64,000 nt of DNA from Pardosa pseudoannulata (Eukaryota; Arthropoda; Arachnida; Araneae; Lycosidae), in the NCBI GenBank assembly GCA_032207245.1, contig CM063507.1, forward strand, positions 97,228,694 to 97,292,693. Direction: 5' to 3'. The notes beneath the pieces are model-generated. The model had not been told where the DNA came from and did no database searches. It saw only the letters and a list, made by a program, of their open reading frames with translations. Below, piece after piece: positions 48,361 through 58,774 of this stretch. How positions within the stretch are numbered: position 1 is the stretch's first letter; every line of letters begins with the position of its first letter. The position numbers and the translations under genes were made by a program.

Positions 48361-50124
48361 CTAAATTTATACTGTGTAGTCCCAATATATAATTAAAAAT
48401 AAAACTTCATAAATGTAACAGGATTGCTAAAAAATATGTTTTTTTATTTAAACAGTAAGTTTCAAATTATTAAGTTTAGATTAAATTTGTTAAGACTAAT
48501 GATTAAGTTTTCATTATTCTATTTATTGTCTTAAATTTAAAGTATACACTTACATATGACAAAACATATATTCAAGGTATGGTATAATGGTGTTTTCATA
48601 CCCCTTGAATAAACTTTACACATGTGTTCATAGTTTACAGATATTAAACTATTTATCAAAATGGTAATTTATGCGCTAACATTTAAATAATTTTGAAAAC
48701 AAGTACATATGAAAGATGGTCAAGATAATGGTTTTTACATGGCCTAGAATTTAATTTTACTCTTTGTCCAGAGTTCCCACAGTTCTTAAAAGTCCTTAAG
48801 AACTGCTTAATTTTAACTTTCATTTTTAAGGACCGTTAAAACTACTTAATTTTCATCAAAGGTCCTTAAGAACTCCTTAATTTTTAAATTGGATCAATTT
48901 CTCCATCGATGCAATCTGCTGTCGTCACCTGATTTCCTATCAGTTTTTGCTGTACTCTCCAAACTTTCTGGTTTTCTAAGTTCAGATTTAAATTGGCCCA
49001 GTTCTGAGAACACCAGTACAGGTGATAAGTACTACTCTAAAAATATATATTAAGATTATATAAAATATTTGTTAAAGTTCATAATAGTCTTTTACATATC
49101 CTAGCTAAAAGTTCAGTATTAATAATAAAGAAAATCCTCAAATACATATGTTTTCAGTGTATTACTGTAGTAATTCAAAATTCCTTTCCTTGATATCCTT
49201 AAAAAATTATGAAAATACCTTTATTTTATTAGTACTTTTTATGGTAATGAGCTAGAAAACTTATTTGACAAATAAATAATCTTTCACACAGTAAAAAGGT
49301 TTAAAGTATAAAGAGTATAAAAGGGTTTAAAGTTAAGCCCTTTCCTAATAGCTAACAGTCATGCAGATTTTTAATTAAGCGGAGCATGGAGCTTGGGAGA
49401 TTTGTAGATATATCAGTTGTTTATGGAAGTTTCATTTTCCTTGCATTGGATGTAATAGAATAACCATAATAATATATTGTTTTCTTATATTATTTTCCAG
49501 TACCTTGAGCTTCTGATTATATACTGTGTTCTTTAACTTACTGTTTGTAAATTTTATATCTTATTGTTTGAGCTATTCATTATTTAAGCTTAATGATTCA
49601 CACAGCTTTAGTAGGAGAAGAAAATTGCTGCAAATATGCAAAATTTCATTTTTCATGGTGAGGTATCAGTTATTACACTTTCTGATGCTGATAATGGTGC
49701 CCTCTATTCATGCAATAAAAAACATGCTTAAGAAATGTTCATAAAATGTTAAATAAAAGTAATTGTGGCATAGTTTAATTAATTTTGTTTTATTTGATTA
49801 CTTTATTTTTCTATAATTATACTAAATTGAGGGCAGTATTATGAGAAAGTGCAAAATGTCTTCAAAAGTTTTGTATAATTATTGAATATTTCTGTTGGAA
49901 GGGGAATGAGTGGAAGAGAGACAATGCAACTTTCTAATGAATATGCAGGTTTATGTTGTTTGGTTGGCCAATGCATGTTTCCAGATGGAATATTTTCTTA
50001 AATATTCTTAATTATTTATTGCATGTTGTTTAACTATCCTATTAATCCCAACTAATTAAGAGAAGGATAAAGATTATTTTATGCATGAAATTATAAAATC
50101 TGCTTTAACCTGTGCCAAAGAGGC

Positions 50125-50280
50125 CTGAACCTTGACATTGGAAAAATAGTCTTGACTACTTTTGAGAGAAAGGTGCTGAGAGGTATGTTTGGTGCTGTCA
50201 GGGAGAACAGCACCTGGCAAAAGAGGTATAACTTTGAATTATGTAATATCTATAAAGGTGAGGACAAAATTGTATTTTAG
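50125..50280 (+). pseudogene. Fossil LINE reverse-transcriptase C-terminus (unit D)
   Basis: Translation gives FERKVLRGMFGAVRENSTW, KRYNFELCNIYKG and EDKI, the clearest copy of the ERKVLRxIFG...RYNxEL signature. The part after this is lost. Its position relative to gene D mirrors that in A-C. Confidence 0.6.
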
Positions 50281-50789
50281 TCTTGACTATGTTCCATTTT
50301 AGAACTTATTATGAAATTAATTCCAAAGTGTACTGAAAATTTGCATTATTTCTAAATAACAATAATTTAAAAAAAAAAAAAAGAAAAAAAAGGTTGCAGT
50401 TCTACAAAATTTAACTGTTATTTGTTTATTTCTGTATAAAAGTGGGATAATACTTTTTCAAAATATGTCACTACTTTTTAGTTTTAGTCTGTAAAATCAG
50501 TATTTTCAAACTTCTGATGAGCTTTTGTCGTCGTTAAAATGCTAATAAAAGTTGGTCACTACTTTTAAAAGTATGTCAGTACTTTATCAGTTTTATTCAA
50601 TAAAATCGGCATTTTCAAACCTCTCACTAACTTTTGTCATTAGTAATATAATAATAAAAAAGCATATCTCTGCTTCAAAGCATCTACTTAACCTTTAAGT
50701 TACATATAATATCTGGCATGGGGAAACTTATTCTTTCCACCCACATTTAGACAAAATTTAAACTGCAGTATATATTTTTTCTTTTACAG

Positions 50790-51262
50790 GTTACATTTGT
50801 TTTAGAGTGGTTTTCTACAATTAGTACTGGAATGGTCAACTGAATACTCAAAGATTTACTGTGTATAAAGGACCTGGAATTCAATGAAGAAGTTTTTACA
50901 TTTGTGAAAAATTATTGAAATGGATAGAATTCTAATATATGTTTTAAAAACAAAAAAATATATATATGGTGGCTATATCTATATGGTCCTCTCAAGGAAA
51001 TATGCCGAAATTTGCAGCATTGTTTAAAGATTTGTCTTTGTGATCAGCAGTGGGGAGAAGAAAAATTTTATAAAGTATTTATAGGTAACAGACACTTGCT
51101 TAAATGTGGATTACAAGAAAGCTGTTGTATAAACAATATACATAATGTAATGTCTGAATTAAGAATCATAGGGTTATACATTATTTAGGAGTATTTTCAC
51201 AAGATAGTACCTTTAAAATAACCAAGAAATACATAATATTTAAAATCTTATTTGTTGTTGAT
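50790..51262 (+). promoter_or_regulatory. 5' leader of gene D with conserved 3' splice site
   Basis: ATTTTTTCTTTTACAG ends at 50,789, followed by GTTACATTTG, homologous to the other three units. The leader is 473 nt. The unit lacks the upstream exon candidate, so how gene D would be transcribed is unclear. Confidence 0.45.
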
Positions 51263-52243
51263 ATGGATAACATTTATTTAAACTATTTTATTTTACTAGA
51301 GACAAAGGAAATTCCTTTTGTATGTAATATTTGTAACAAATCATTTTCTCAAAAATGCATCTTAGATAAACATTTGTGTTCATATACTGCAAAAAAATCA
51401 TTTGTTTGTGATGTATGTAAAGAAGTATTTGCTGATAGTTTTCACTTATTTGTTCATCTCCGTTCCCATACTGATGAGAAACCATTTTCTTGTGATGTAT
51501 GTCAGAAAGGATTTTTTCACCATTCTACATTAAAACGTCATCTTCGTTCCCATACTGGTGAAAAATCATTTTCTTGTGATATATGTAAGAAAGCATTTTC
51601 TGGGAGTTATAAATTAAAAATTCATCTTCGTTCCCATACTGGTGAAAAACCATTTTCTTGTGATGTATGTAAGAAAGCATTTTCTGAGAGTTCTAATTTA
51701 AAAAGGCATCTTCTTTCTCATACTGGTGAAAAACCATTTTCTTGTGATGTATGTAAGAAAGCATTTTCTGAGAGTTCTAAATTAAAAATACATCTTTATT
51801 CCCATACTGGTGAAAAACCATTTTCTTGTGATATATGTAAGAAAGCATATTATGAGATTTCTAAATTAAAAATTCATCTTCGTTCCCATACCGGGGAGAA
51901 ACCATTTTCTTGTGATGTATGTAATAAAGCATTTTCTAAGAATTTTTCGTTAAAAGTTCATCTTCGTTCCCATACTGGGGAGAAACCAATTTCTTGTGAT
52001 ATATGTAAGAGAGCATTTCGTGACGTTTCTAAATTAAAAATTCATCTTCGTTCCCATACTGGTGAGAAACCATTTTCTTGTCTTGTATGTAACAAAGTAT
52101 TTTCTGCGCATGCAAGTTTAAAAAATCATTTTCGTTCCCATACTGGTGAGAAACCATTTTCTTGTGATTTATGTGAGAAAGCATTTTCTCTGCGTTCGAG
52201 TTTGAGAAGACATTTTCTTTCTCATACTGATAAAAAACCATAA
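51263..52243 (+). CDS. C2H2 zinc-finger protein D, 11 finger positions
   Basis: The 326-aa ORF begins MDNIYLNYFILLETKEI, the diverged version of the shared N-terminus, and has 11 finger units with TGEKPFSC linkers. Finger 1 ends HLCSY, so it lacks its last His. The other ten keep C2H2 ligands. The ORF ends DKKP-stop (TAA two codons earlier than in A and B). It is the shortest and most diverged paralogue and the only one on the plus strand. Fingers 4, 5, 6 and 7 resemble one another (SGSYKLKIH, SESSNLKRH, SESSKLKIH, YEISKLKIH). A nuclear DNA-binding role is inferred from the family. Confidence 0.78.
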   Translation: MDNIYLNYFILLETKEIPFVCNICNKSFSQKCILDKHLCSYTAKKSFVCDVCKEVFADSFHLFVHLRSHTDEKPFSCDVCQKGFFHHSTLKRHLRSHTGEKSFSCDICKKAFSGSYKLKIHLRSHTGEKPFSCDVCKKAFSESSNLKRHLLSHTGEKPFSCDVCKKAFSESSKLKIHLYSHTGEKPFSCDICKKAYYEISKLKIHLRSHTGEKPFSCDVCNKAFSKNFSLKVHLRSHTGEKPISCDICKRAFRDVSKLKIHLRSHTGEKPFSCLVCNKVFSAHASLKNHFRSHTGEKPFSCDLCEKAFSLRSSLRRHFLSHTDKKP

Positions 52244-52700
52244 TGTTACAATATATGACAGAAAGCTTCTTCTGAAGAAATGTTTACATACCCAAAATGG
52301 TGAGAAGCATTTTTCTTCTGTATATGTAACAAAATAGTAATCCATATTCTTGTGATGTATGTAAGAAAGTATTTTCTTGGAGTTGTAAATCAAAAATACA
52401 TTTCTGTTTCCATACTGGTAAAAAACCATTTTCTTGCTATGTATGTAAGAAGGCAATCTTCATTCTCATAGTGGTATGAAACTATTTTCCTGTGATGTAT
52501 GTTAGAAAGCATTTTCTCAGAGTTCTACATTTAAAAGACATTTTTGTTCCCATACTGGTTAGAAATACTTTTCTACTGTATATGTAACAAAATAATTCAG
52601 TATATGTAATAAGCATGTGCTAAAAAATGTAAAAGTTCTTCATCTTTGTATTGACAGTTTAAAATATTTTGTTAGAATATATTTAAGAAATCATTTTTCA
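52244..52700 (+). pseudogene. Finger relics downstream of gene D
   Basis: In several frames one reads CDVCKKVFSWSCKSKIHFC, KPFSCYVCKK and KAFSQSSTFKRHFC with TAG or TAA at Cys or Lys positions. They match the relics after gene C finger by finger. Non-functional. Confidence 0.65.
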
Positions 52701-52995
52701 TAAAATGCAGCGCATACATCCCTGATTATCAAACTGATAAGTAGTAGCTGTAAAAATGGTCAATAAAAGTATTTTTCACATGCGTTAGCATATATAGATT
52801 TTAGTTATAAACAAAATTTGATGAACAATTATTTTTTTTACTGTGTTTGTCCTTTAGTCGTATATTTTAATTATGCTGTATTATTTTAAATTAGTTTTAA
52901 TATAAGAACAATATTTTGAGCTACTGAAAAATGTGTGGAAATTCTACTGAAATTTTCATTAAAGTGTGTTGTGAGGAAGAAAAATGTATGCAATT

Positions 52996-53268
52996 TCATG
53001 ATGGATATGTGAATTTTTCTCCCTTTCTGCTGATAACCTGATGCCCTCTGAAAAATGAATCCTTCACATTAGAAATTCTCCCCTTGTCTCGTAGCCTTTC
53101 GGAAATCCACCTGCTCCAGTCTTCATTTTTATGCCGACCTGAAAAAACGAGTTCAAAGACTTTATGAGTTCTGTAGCCAGCTGGCTCATATTCCCAAAGG
53201 ATGACCTGTTTAGGGGTTGACCCCTGTTTAGGGGTTATTATGGAATAAGCATGCTCTAAAAAATGCAC
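52996..53268 (-). pseudogene. Frame-disturbed copy of the 37,336 ORF
   Basis: The 90-codon ORF reads another frame of the same repeat (WISERLRDKGRISNVKDSFF). It lies in the first copy of the 640-bp duplication in unit D. It is probably not a gene. Confidence 0.3.
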
Positions 53269-53905
53269 ACGTTCTTCATTTTTGTATTTACAGTTTAAAA
53301 TCTTTTGTTAGAATGTATTTAAAAAATCATTTTTCTTAAAGTGCAGTACCTACATCCATGATTATGAATTTGATTGCTTTAGCAGTATAAATATCACTAA
53401 AAGTATTTTTCACGCATGTCAGCATATTTACATTTTAGTTACAGACAATATTTGATGAACAATTAGTTTTTACTGTGTTTCACGTATATTTGAATATTTT
53501 AATTATGCTGTATTATCCTAAATGGGTATTAAAATAATAGCAAGATTTTGAAACATGTGTCGAAATTCTATTTTTTTTTGAGGGTGGGAGGAATGTGTAT
53601 GCAATTTTCTGATGGCTATGTGGATTTTATAGTTTAGTTTGTAGACGTATGTCTGCAAATCAAATGTTTTCGTATCTTTGTTTTTATTAAATATTTGCTA
53701 TTTATTTATAAGTTACTGCATAATAACTTATTATAATATATATGACTTATTACCTGCATATGTTATTTTGACTGTAAAAATGAATAAAATTTTACCACAT
53801 ATAATGTTTTAATACAAATTTTGTTTCGGTTTGATTGCTAAAGAAGTTATTTGTAATGTGCTCCACTCGAACTAGTGTATTTCTGTGTCATTGGTTTTGA
53901 CCACC

Positions 53906-54139
53906 TTATATTTTAAATATGTATTTATTGAGAGGTGTTCCTGTTTCCCAGGTTTTCAGCAGACTGTCCCTCTCTCGGCAGAAGTAACGGCAGACTATCA
54001 TCTCCCTAACTGCTGATAACCTGATGCCCTCCGAAAAATGAATCCTCCACATTAGAAATCCTTCCCTTCTCTCGTAGCTATTCGAAAATCTACCTGCTCC
54101 AGTCTTCCTTTTTATGCCGACATGGAAAAACGAGTCCAA
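53906..54139 (-). pseudogene. Parallel copy of the 37,336 ORF
   Basis: The 77 codons align without gaps to 37,369-37,602. They share GFLMWRIHFSEGIRL and FCRERDSLLK, with about a dozen substitutions. See the entry at 37,336 for the possible ORF1-like nature. Confidence 0.3.
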
Positions 54140-54726
54140 AGCCTTTATGAGCTCTGTAGCCGGCTAGCTCATATTGCCAAAGGATGCCCTGTTTGGGGGT
54201 CGACTCTAATATTCGGAGGTGTGCACATCTGAAAAAGTTGTCTATGGTCCAAATTCCTTACATGCCTTCCCTGGCTTGAAATTAACTTTCAAATGTTTTT
54301 CCCTTCCCCTTTCTCATAATTTAAGTGCAAAGGTAAAATACATAGATTGAATCTGCGATGAAGTACCAAAAGCTATCTAAACTTACTTAATCAAATCTAA
54401 ACCTAAATATATATACATGCACATATTAAGAAAATAATAAAATTGAAACACTTTTCCAAATTACAGAAATTTGTGTAATTGGTAAGACTAGACTTGAAAC
54501 CAGTTTTCAATTTCTGGGGGATCAACTATAAAATATTCTTAATCTCAAATACTCTTACTCAATTATTTCTCTTATTTCTCCATACTCTTTTCAGTGATTA
54601 ATTTTCATGTCTTTGTATTTTATTTTTAAACAATAATCAGGACAGTATCTTTTTTTCATTTCATTTTGGGCCCTAATTAGGAATTTCTAATGGGTTTTAT
54701 ATAGGACTCTATAATGTTTCTCGGAA

Positions 54727-55075
54727 ATGCTATTTTTCCCCCGCCTAGTTTGTGACGTCACAGTTCATGAAAACACCTCTGCGTATGTTGTTTACATGGG
54801 AAAAGGCGAGTTTTTAATTTGTTTCTGTTTAAAAATTTGCATAAATGGAAATTTTTTTTTTATTATGTTTGACATTAAAAAGTCATATTCCACATACCGT
54901 ATTTTGCCACTCTGTACAAATACAACTAATTGTTATGAAAAGATATTTTTCAGCTTTCCAATGATCCCGGAATACATAAAAGTTGGATTAATGCCATTAA
55001 AAGAGATGAGAAATTAAACCCCGAAGTTATCATAAAAATCCTCTCTGGATTTGTGATGACCATTTTACTATAATT
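54727..55075 (+). pseudogene. THAP-domain fragment of a second P-like transposon
   Basis: A TGACGTCA motif and a GTTGTTTACATGGGA stretch resemble the ends of the P-like element at 60-63.5 kb. After them, translation over two frameshifts gives YRILPLCTNTTNCY, FSFP, SWINAIKRDEKLNP and LWICDDHF. This is the order of THAP features: C..C, FP, W, C-x2-H. It lacks the intron that splits the THAP domain of the larger element. The transposase body is not seen; 55,076-55,480 is AT-rich with a (TA)n run near 55,365-55,391. Confidence 0.65.
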
Positions 55076-55360
55076 AAATCTTTGCTATTTTTTTAATATT
55101 ATGTTTTAAAGTACTGTTGGTTAACTAGTGCTTTTTTTTTACTTTAAAAAAATTCCTCATTTTGGAGTATTTTTAAAAAGTTTAATTACTTTATAATGAG
55201 TTTATGAAGAAGAATATGAATTGCAATATTTATTTCATACATACCTTAAAATTATGTATTCTCAAGATATTTTAATATTTTCTTGAGAGGTAACTACTTT
55301 CTTCAGTATAGAGGTTCATACTGTGACATCTCTCAATTAAATTGGATGCTAATTTGAGAA

Positions 55361-55395
<35 letters not shown>

Positions 55396-55480
55396 TAAAT
55401 ATTCTGCTGATATAACTTTAAAAATGTAAATTTAATTCTAGAAACTATATAATTTTTTTTTACTTAACATTTATTTTAAG

Positions 55481-55936
55481 CCATCTGTACCCAATAGTCC
55501 TAAACCTCCTCGTCAGTCACCCTCAAAAATTGAAAATAAAGCTGTTACAGTAGAAAACGTAATTATAACAAAACCATTAAATGAACGCGTACCTAAAAAT
55601 AAATTAACCCCTAAAACCCAAGTTTCTAATAAGCTTATATCTAAATCTAAGATTAGCAATTTTCCATCCAAGCAAAAGACGCCCAAACATCAAAAAATTA
55701 CAGCTGCAAGATTAAAAGAGAAATTGAAAAATAAAAGCTTTAATCTACTAGAGGATTTCGACGATGACGAATCCTCAAACAAACCTTTAAAATGTAAAGT
55801 TTCGAGCAAAGACTTCTTAAAAAATTGTCCAACTGCTGAGAACGATTCAAGCAAAGGTTATGTCACTTCCGAAGAGGATATGTTGACAGATCACTCGGAC
55901 TCTGAAGGCATGTGGGCTAAGACCCAACCTGCATAA
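55481..55936 (+). pseudogene. LINE ORF1 C-terminal part
   Basis: An open frame of about 152 codons is rich in Lys, Pro and Ser (SVPNSPKPPRQSPSKI, LTPKTQVSNK, KTPKHQKITAARLKEKL) with an acidic end (EDFDDDESS, SEEDMLTDHSDSEG). It is the usual position of ORF1 (RNA-binding) ahead of an endonuclease ORF2 that starts 31 bases after the stop. No zinc knuckles are visible in the retained part. ORF1 identity is inferred from position. Confidence 0.55.
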
Positions 55937-55967
55937 TCTCCATATTTTTCCTCTCCAAATTTTTACA

Positions 55968-58734
55968 ATGGCGCTTTTGTCTTGGAACTGCCATGGCTTC
56001 AAATGTCACGTCTCTGATATCAGAGACCTCGTAAATAAATACCATCCTGTTTGCTTTGCACTTCAAGAGACCCTTCTTGACAACAATAAATCAGCCAAAT
56101 TAAAACGCTACAGTACTATCAGAAAAGACTACATCGAAGGGGGCAAGGTTTGTGGTAGTGTTGCCCTCTTCACATCTCATGACTGCCCTTTCAGGACTTT
56201 AAACGTTAACACGGACTTCCAAGCAATTGCTATTCAAATACATATACACTCTAATAACTGTCTGTAACCTCTATATTCCTCCAAACAATATCATCTCTCA
56301 GAGCACTCTTAATAAACTTATTACTCAACTTCCAGTCCCTTTTATTATTGTTGGGGACTTGAATGGCCACAGTCAACTGTGGGGTAGCCCCAACCTTAAT
56401 AAACGGGGTCGCCAAATTGAAAAACTAATATCCGACCATGATCTGTGCATCTGCAATACTAATGAACTTACATACCTCCATTCTTCTACAAGAACATTTC
56501 ACTCTCTTAATTTAGCAATATCCAGCCCTCAAGTTTTTCCGTTTTAGAATTTTACAGTAGATTCTTACCTGTATAATAGTGATCACTTTCATATTATCCT
56601 TACTCACAATAATGGCTCTAGTGCCAATCAGCGTTTACCTCGTTATATTCTAGGTTCCGCTGATTGGAATAAATTCCGTATATTAGCTAATATCTGTCCA
56701 GACATGGTCGACTGTAATACCATTGATGAAGCAGTAAATCAGATAACTAAAACAATAATTTCTGCAGCAGACATTTCTATTAAAAAATCCTCCAGCCGTC
56801 CTCAAAAACAGACAAAGCCATGGTAGAACCAAGAGTGTAAAATTTGTTATAAAGCTAAGAGAAAAGCGTTCCAATTGTTCAAAAGACATCCTATGACGGA
56901 GAATTTAATAAATTATAAAAAATGCAAAAGTATTTTCCGTCGCACTTTAAGACGTAGCTAAAGAGATTCGTGGGTGAACTATGTAAGCAGTATCACTTAA
57001 TCTATTTCCAGTAAAGATTTATGGGTAAAAGTAAAACGCTGTTCAGACGTTTACCCAAACAACCAAATCCAAATTTTAAATTAGAATAATAACCTAATAA
57101 CTTCTATTGATGAAATAGCCAACACAATAGCTTCATCCTTAGCTCATATCTCTTCAAATTATTCTGCATCTTTTTAAAAAACTTAAAAACCTAGTCGAAG
57201 ATAAACCAATAAAATTTCAAACTACGCTTAAGTTTCCCTATAATACTGATTTCACCATTTTCGAACTAAACATAGCCTTGCATAAAGTCCATACCAATCA
57301 GCGTTTACCTCGTTATATTCTAGGTTCCGCTGATTGGAATAAATTCCGTATATTAGCTAATATCTGTCCAGACATGGTCGACTATAATACCATTGATGAA
57401 GCAGTAAATCAGATAACTAAAACAATAATTTCTGCAGCAGACATTTCTATTAAAAAATCCTCCAGCCGTCCTCAAAAACAGACAAAGCCATGGTAGAACC
57501 AAGAGTGTAAAATTTGTTATAAAGCTAAGAGAAAAGCGTTCCAATTGTTCAAAAGACATCCTATGACGGAGAATTTAATAAATTATAAAAAATGCAAAAG
57601 TATTTTCCGTCGCACTTTAAGACGTAGCTAAAGAGATTCGTGGGTGAACTATGTAAGCAGTATCACTTAATCTATTTCCAGTAAAGATTTATGGGTAAAA
57701 GTAAAACGCTGTTCAGACGTTTACCCAAACAACCAAATCCAAATTTTAAATTAGAATAATAACCTAATAACTTCTATTGATGAAATAGCCAACACAATAG
57801 CTTCATCCTTAGCTCATATCTCTTCAAATTATTCTGCATCTTTTAAAAAACTTAAAAACCTAGTCGAAGATAAACCAATAAAATTTCAAACTACGCTTAA
57901 GTTTCCCTATAATACTGATTTCACCATTTTCGAACTAAACATAGCCTTGCATAAAGTCCATAAATCTTCTGCTGGTCCCGATAATATCTCTTACGAAATG
58001 ATAAAAAACCTCTCTTCAGTTTCGATGTTCAACCTTCTAAAACTTTACAATAGAATATGGAGAGAACATAGCTTTCCTTCCTCGTGGAGAGAGGCTGTTG
58101 TAATCCCCATTCTAAAACCTGATAAAGACCCATCGAATCCTCTCAGCTACCGTCCAATAGCTCTGACGAACTGTTTATGCAAAATACTTGTAAAAATGAT
58201 AAACGTTCGTCTGATGTACTGGTTTCCGTCGTGGAAGAAGCACGTTAGATAATATACTAGAGTTGGAAACAGGAATCCGGAATTCTTTCGTTAAACGAAA
58301 GCATTTGGTGTCGGTGTTTTTCGATATAAAAAAGGCATATGACTGCACTTGGCGTCATGGTATTCTACAGAAGCTGTTCGATTTAGAGTTGCGTGGTAAT
58401 ATGCCTATTTTTATACAAAACTTTTTAGCATTAAGAAATTTTAGAGTTAGGGTAGGAAACACCTTTTCTCGCACTTTTATTCAAGAAGAAGGTGTTCCTC
58501 AGGGAAGCGTTTTGAGTGTGACTGTATTTATTATTGCAATTAATGGGATTCTAAACGAGATACCTCCCTCTGTTAATGGAAGTTTGTATGTCGACGATCT
58601 CCAGATCTCATGTGAATGAGCGGATATGAGATTTATTAACAGACAACTCCAGACTGCAGTTAACAAGATCCGTAATTGGGCGATTGAGAATGGTTTCAGC
58701 TTTTCAAGTTCAAAGACGTGTTGTGTGCATTTTT

Positions 58735-58774
<40 letters not shown>

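Larger units (their letters stand above)
47490..54470 (+). repeat. Segmental duplication unit D (inverted)
   Basis: This is the inverted copy of the duplication with gene D on the plus strand. Homology to C starts near 47,490 (C about 44,100), so the part holding the candidate upstream exon is absent. It ends near 54,468 (C about 36,465). A direct duplication of about 640 bp lies in its 3' flank (from 52,607 and from 53,248). A SINE at 48,183 and a rearranged stretch at about 48,765-49,430, with a CAGAGTTCCCAC start and CTTAAGAACT motifs (possible MITE), are private to D. Bases 47,640-48,170 and 49,430-50,120 show no coding sequence. Confidence 0.7.

Noticed and set aside
48765..49040. MITE with CAGAGTTCCCAC start and CTTAAGAACT motifs
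   Set aside because: A right terminus and target duplication could not be fixed, so it is mentioned only within unit D.
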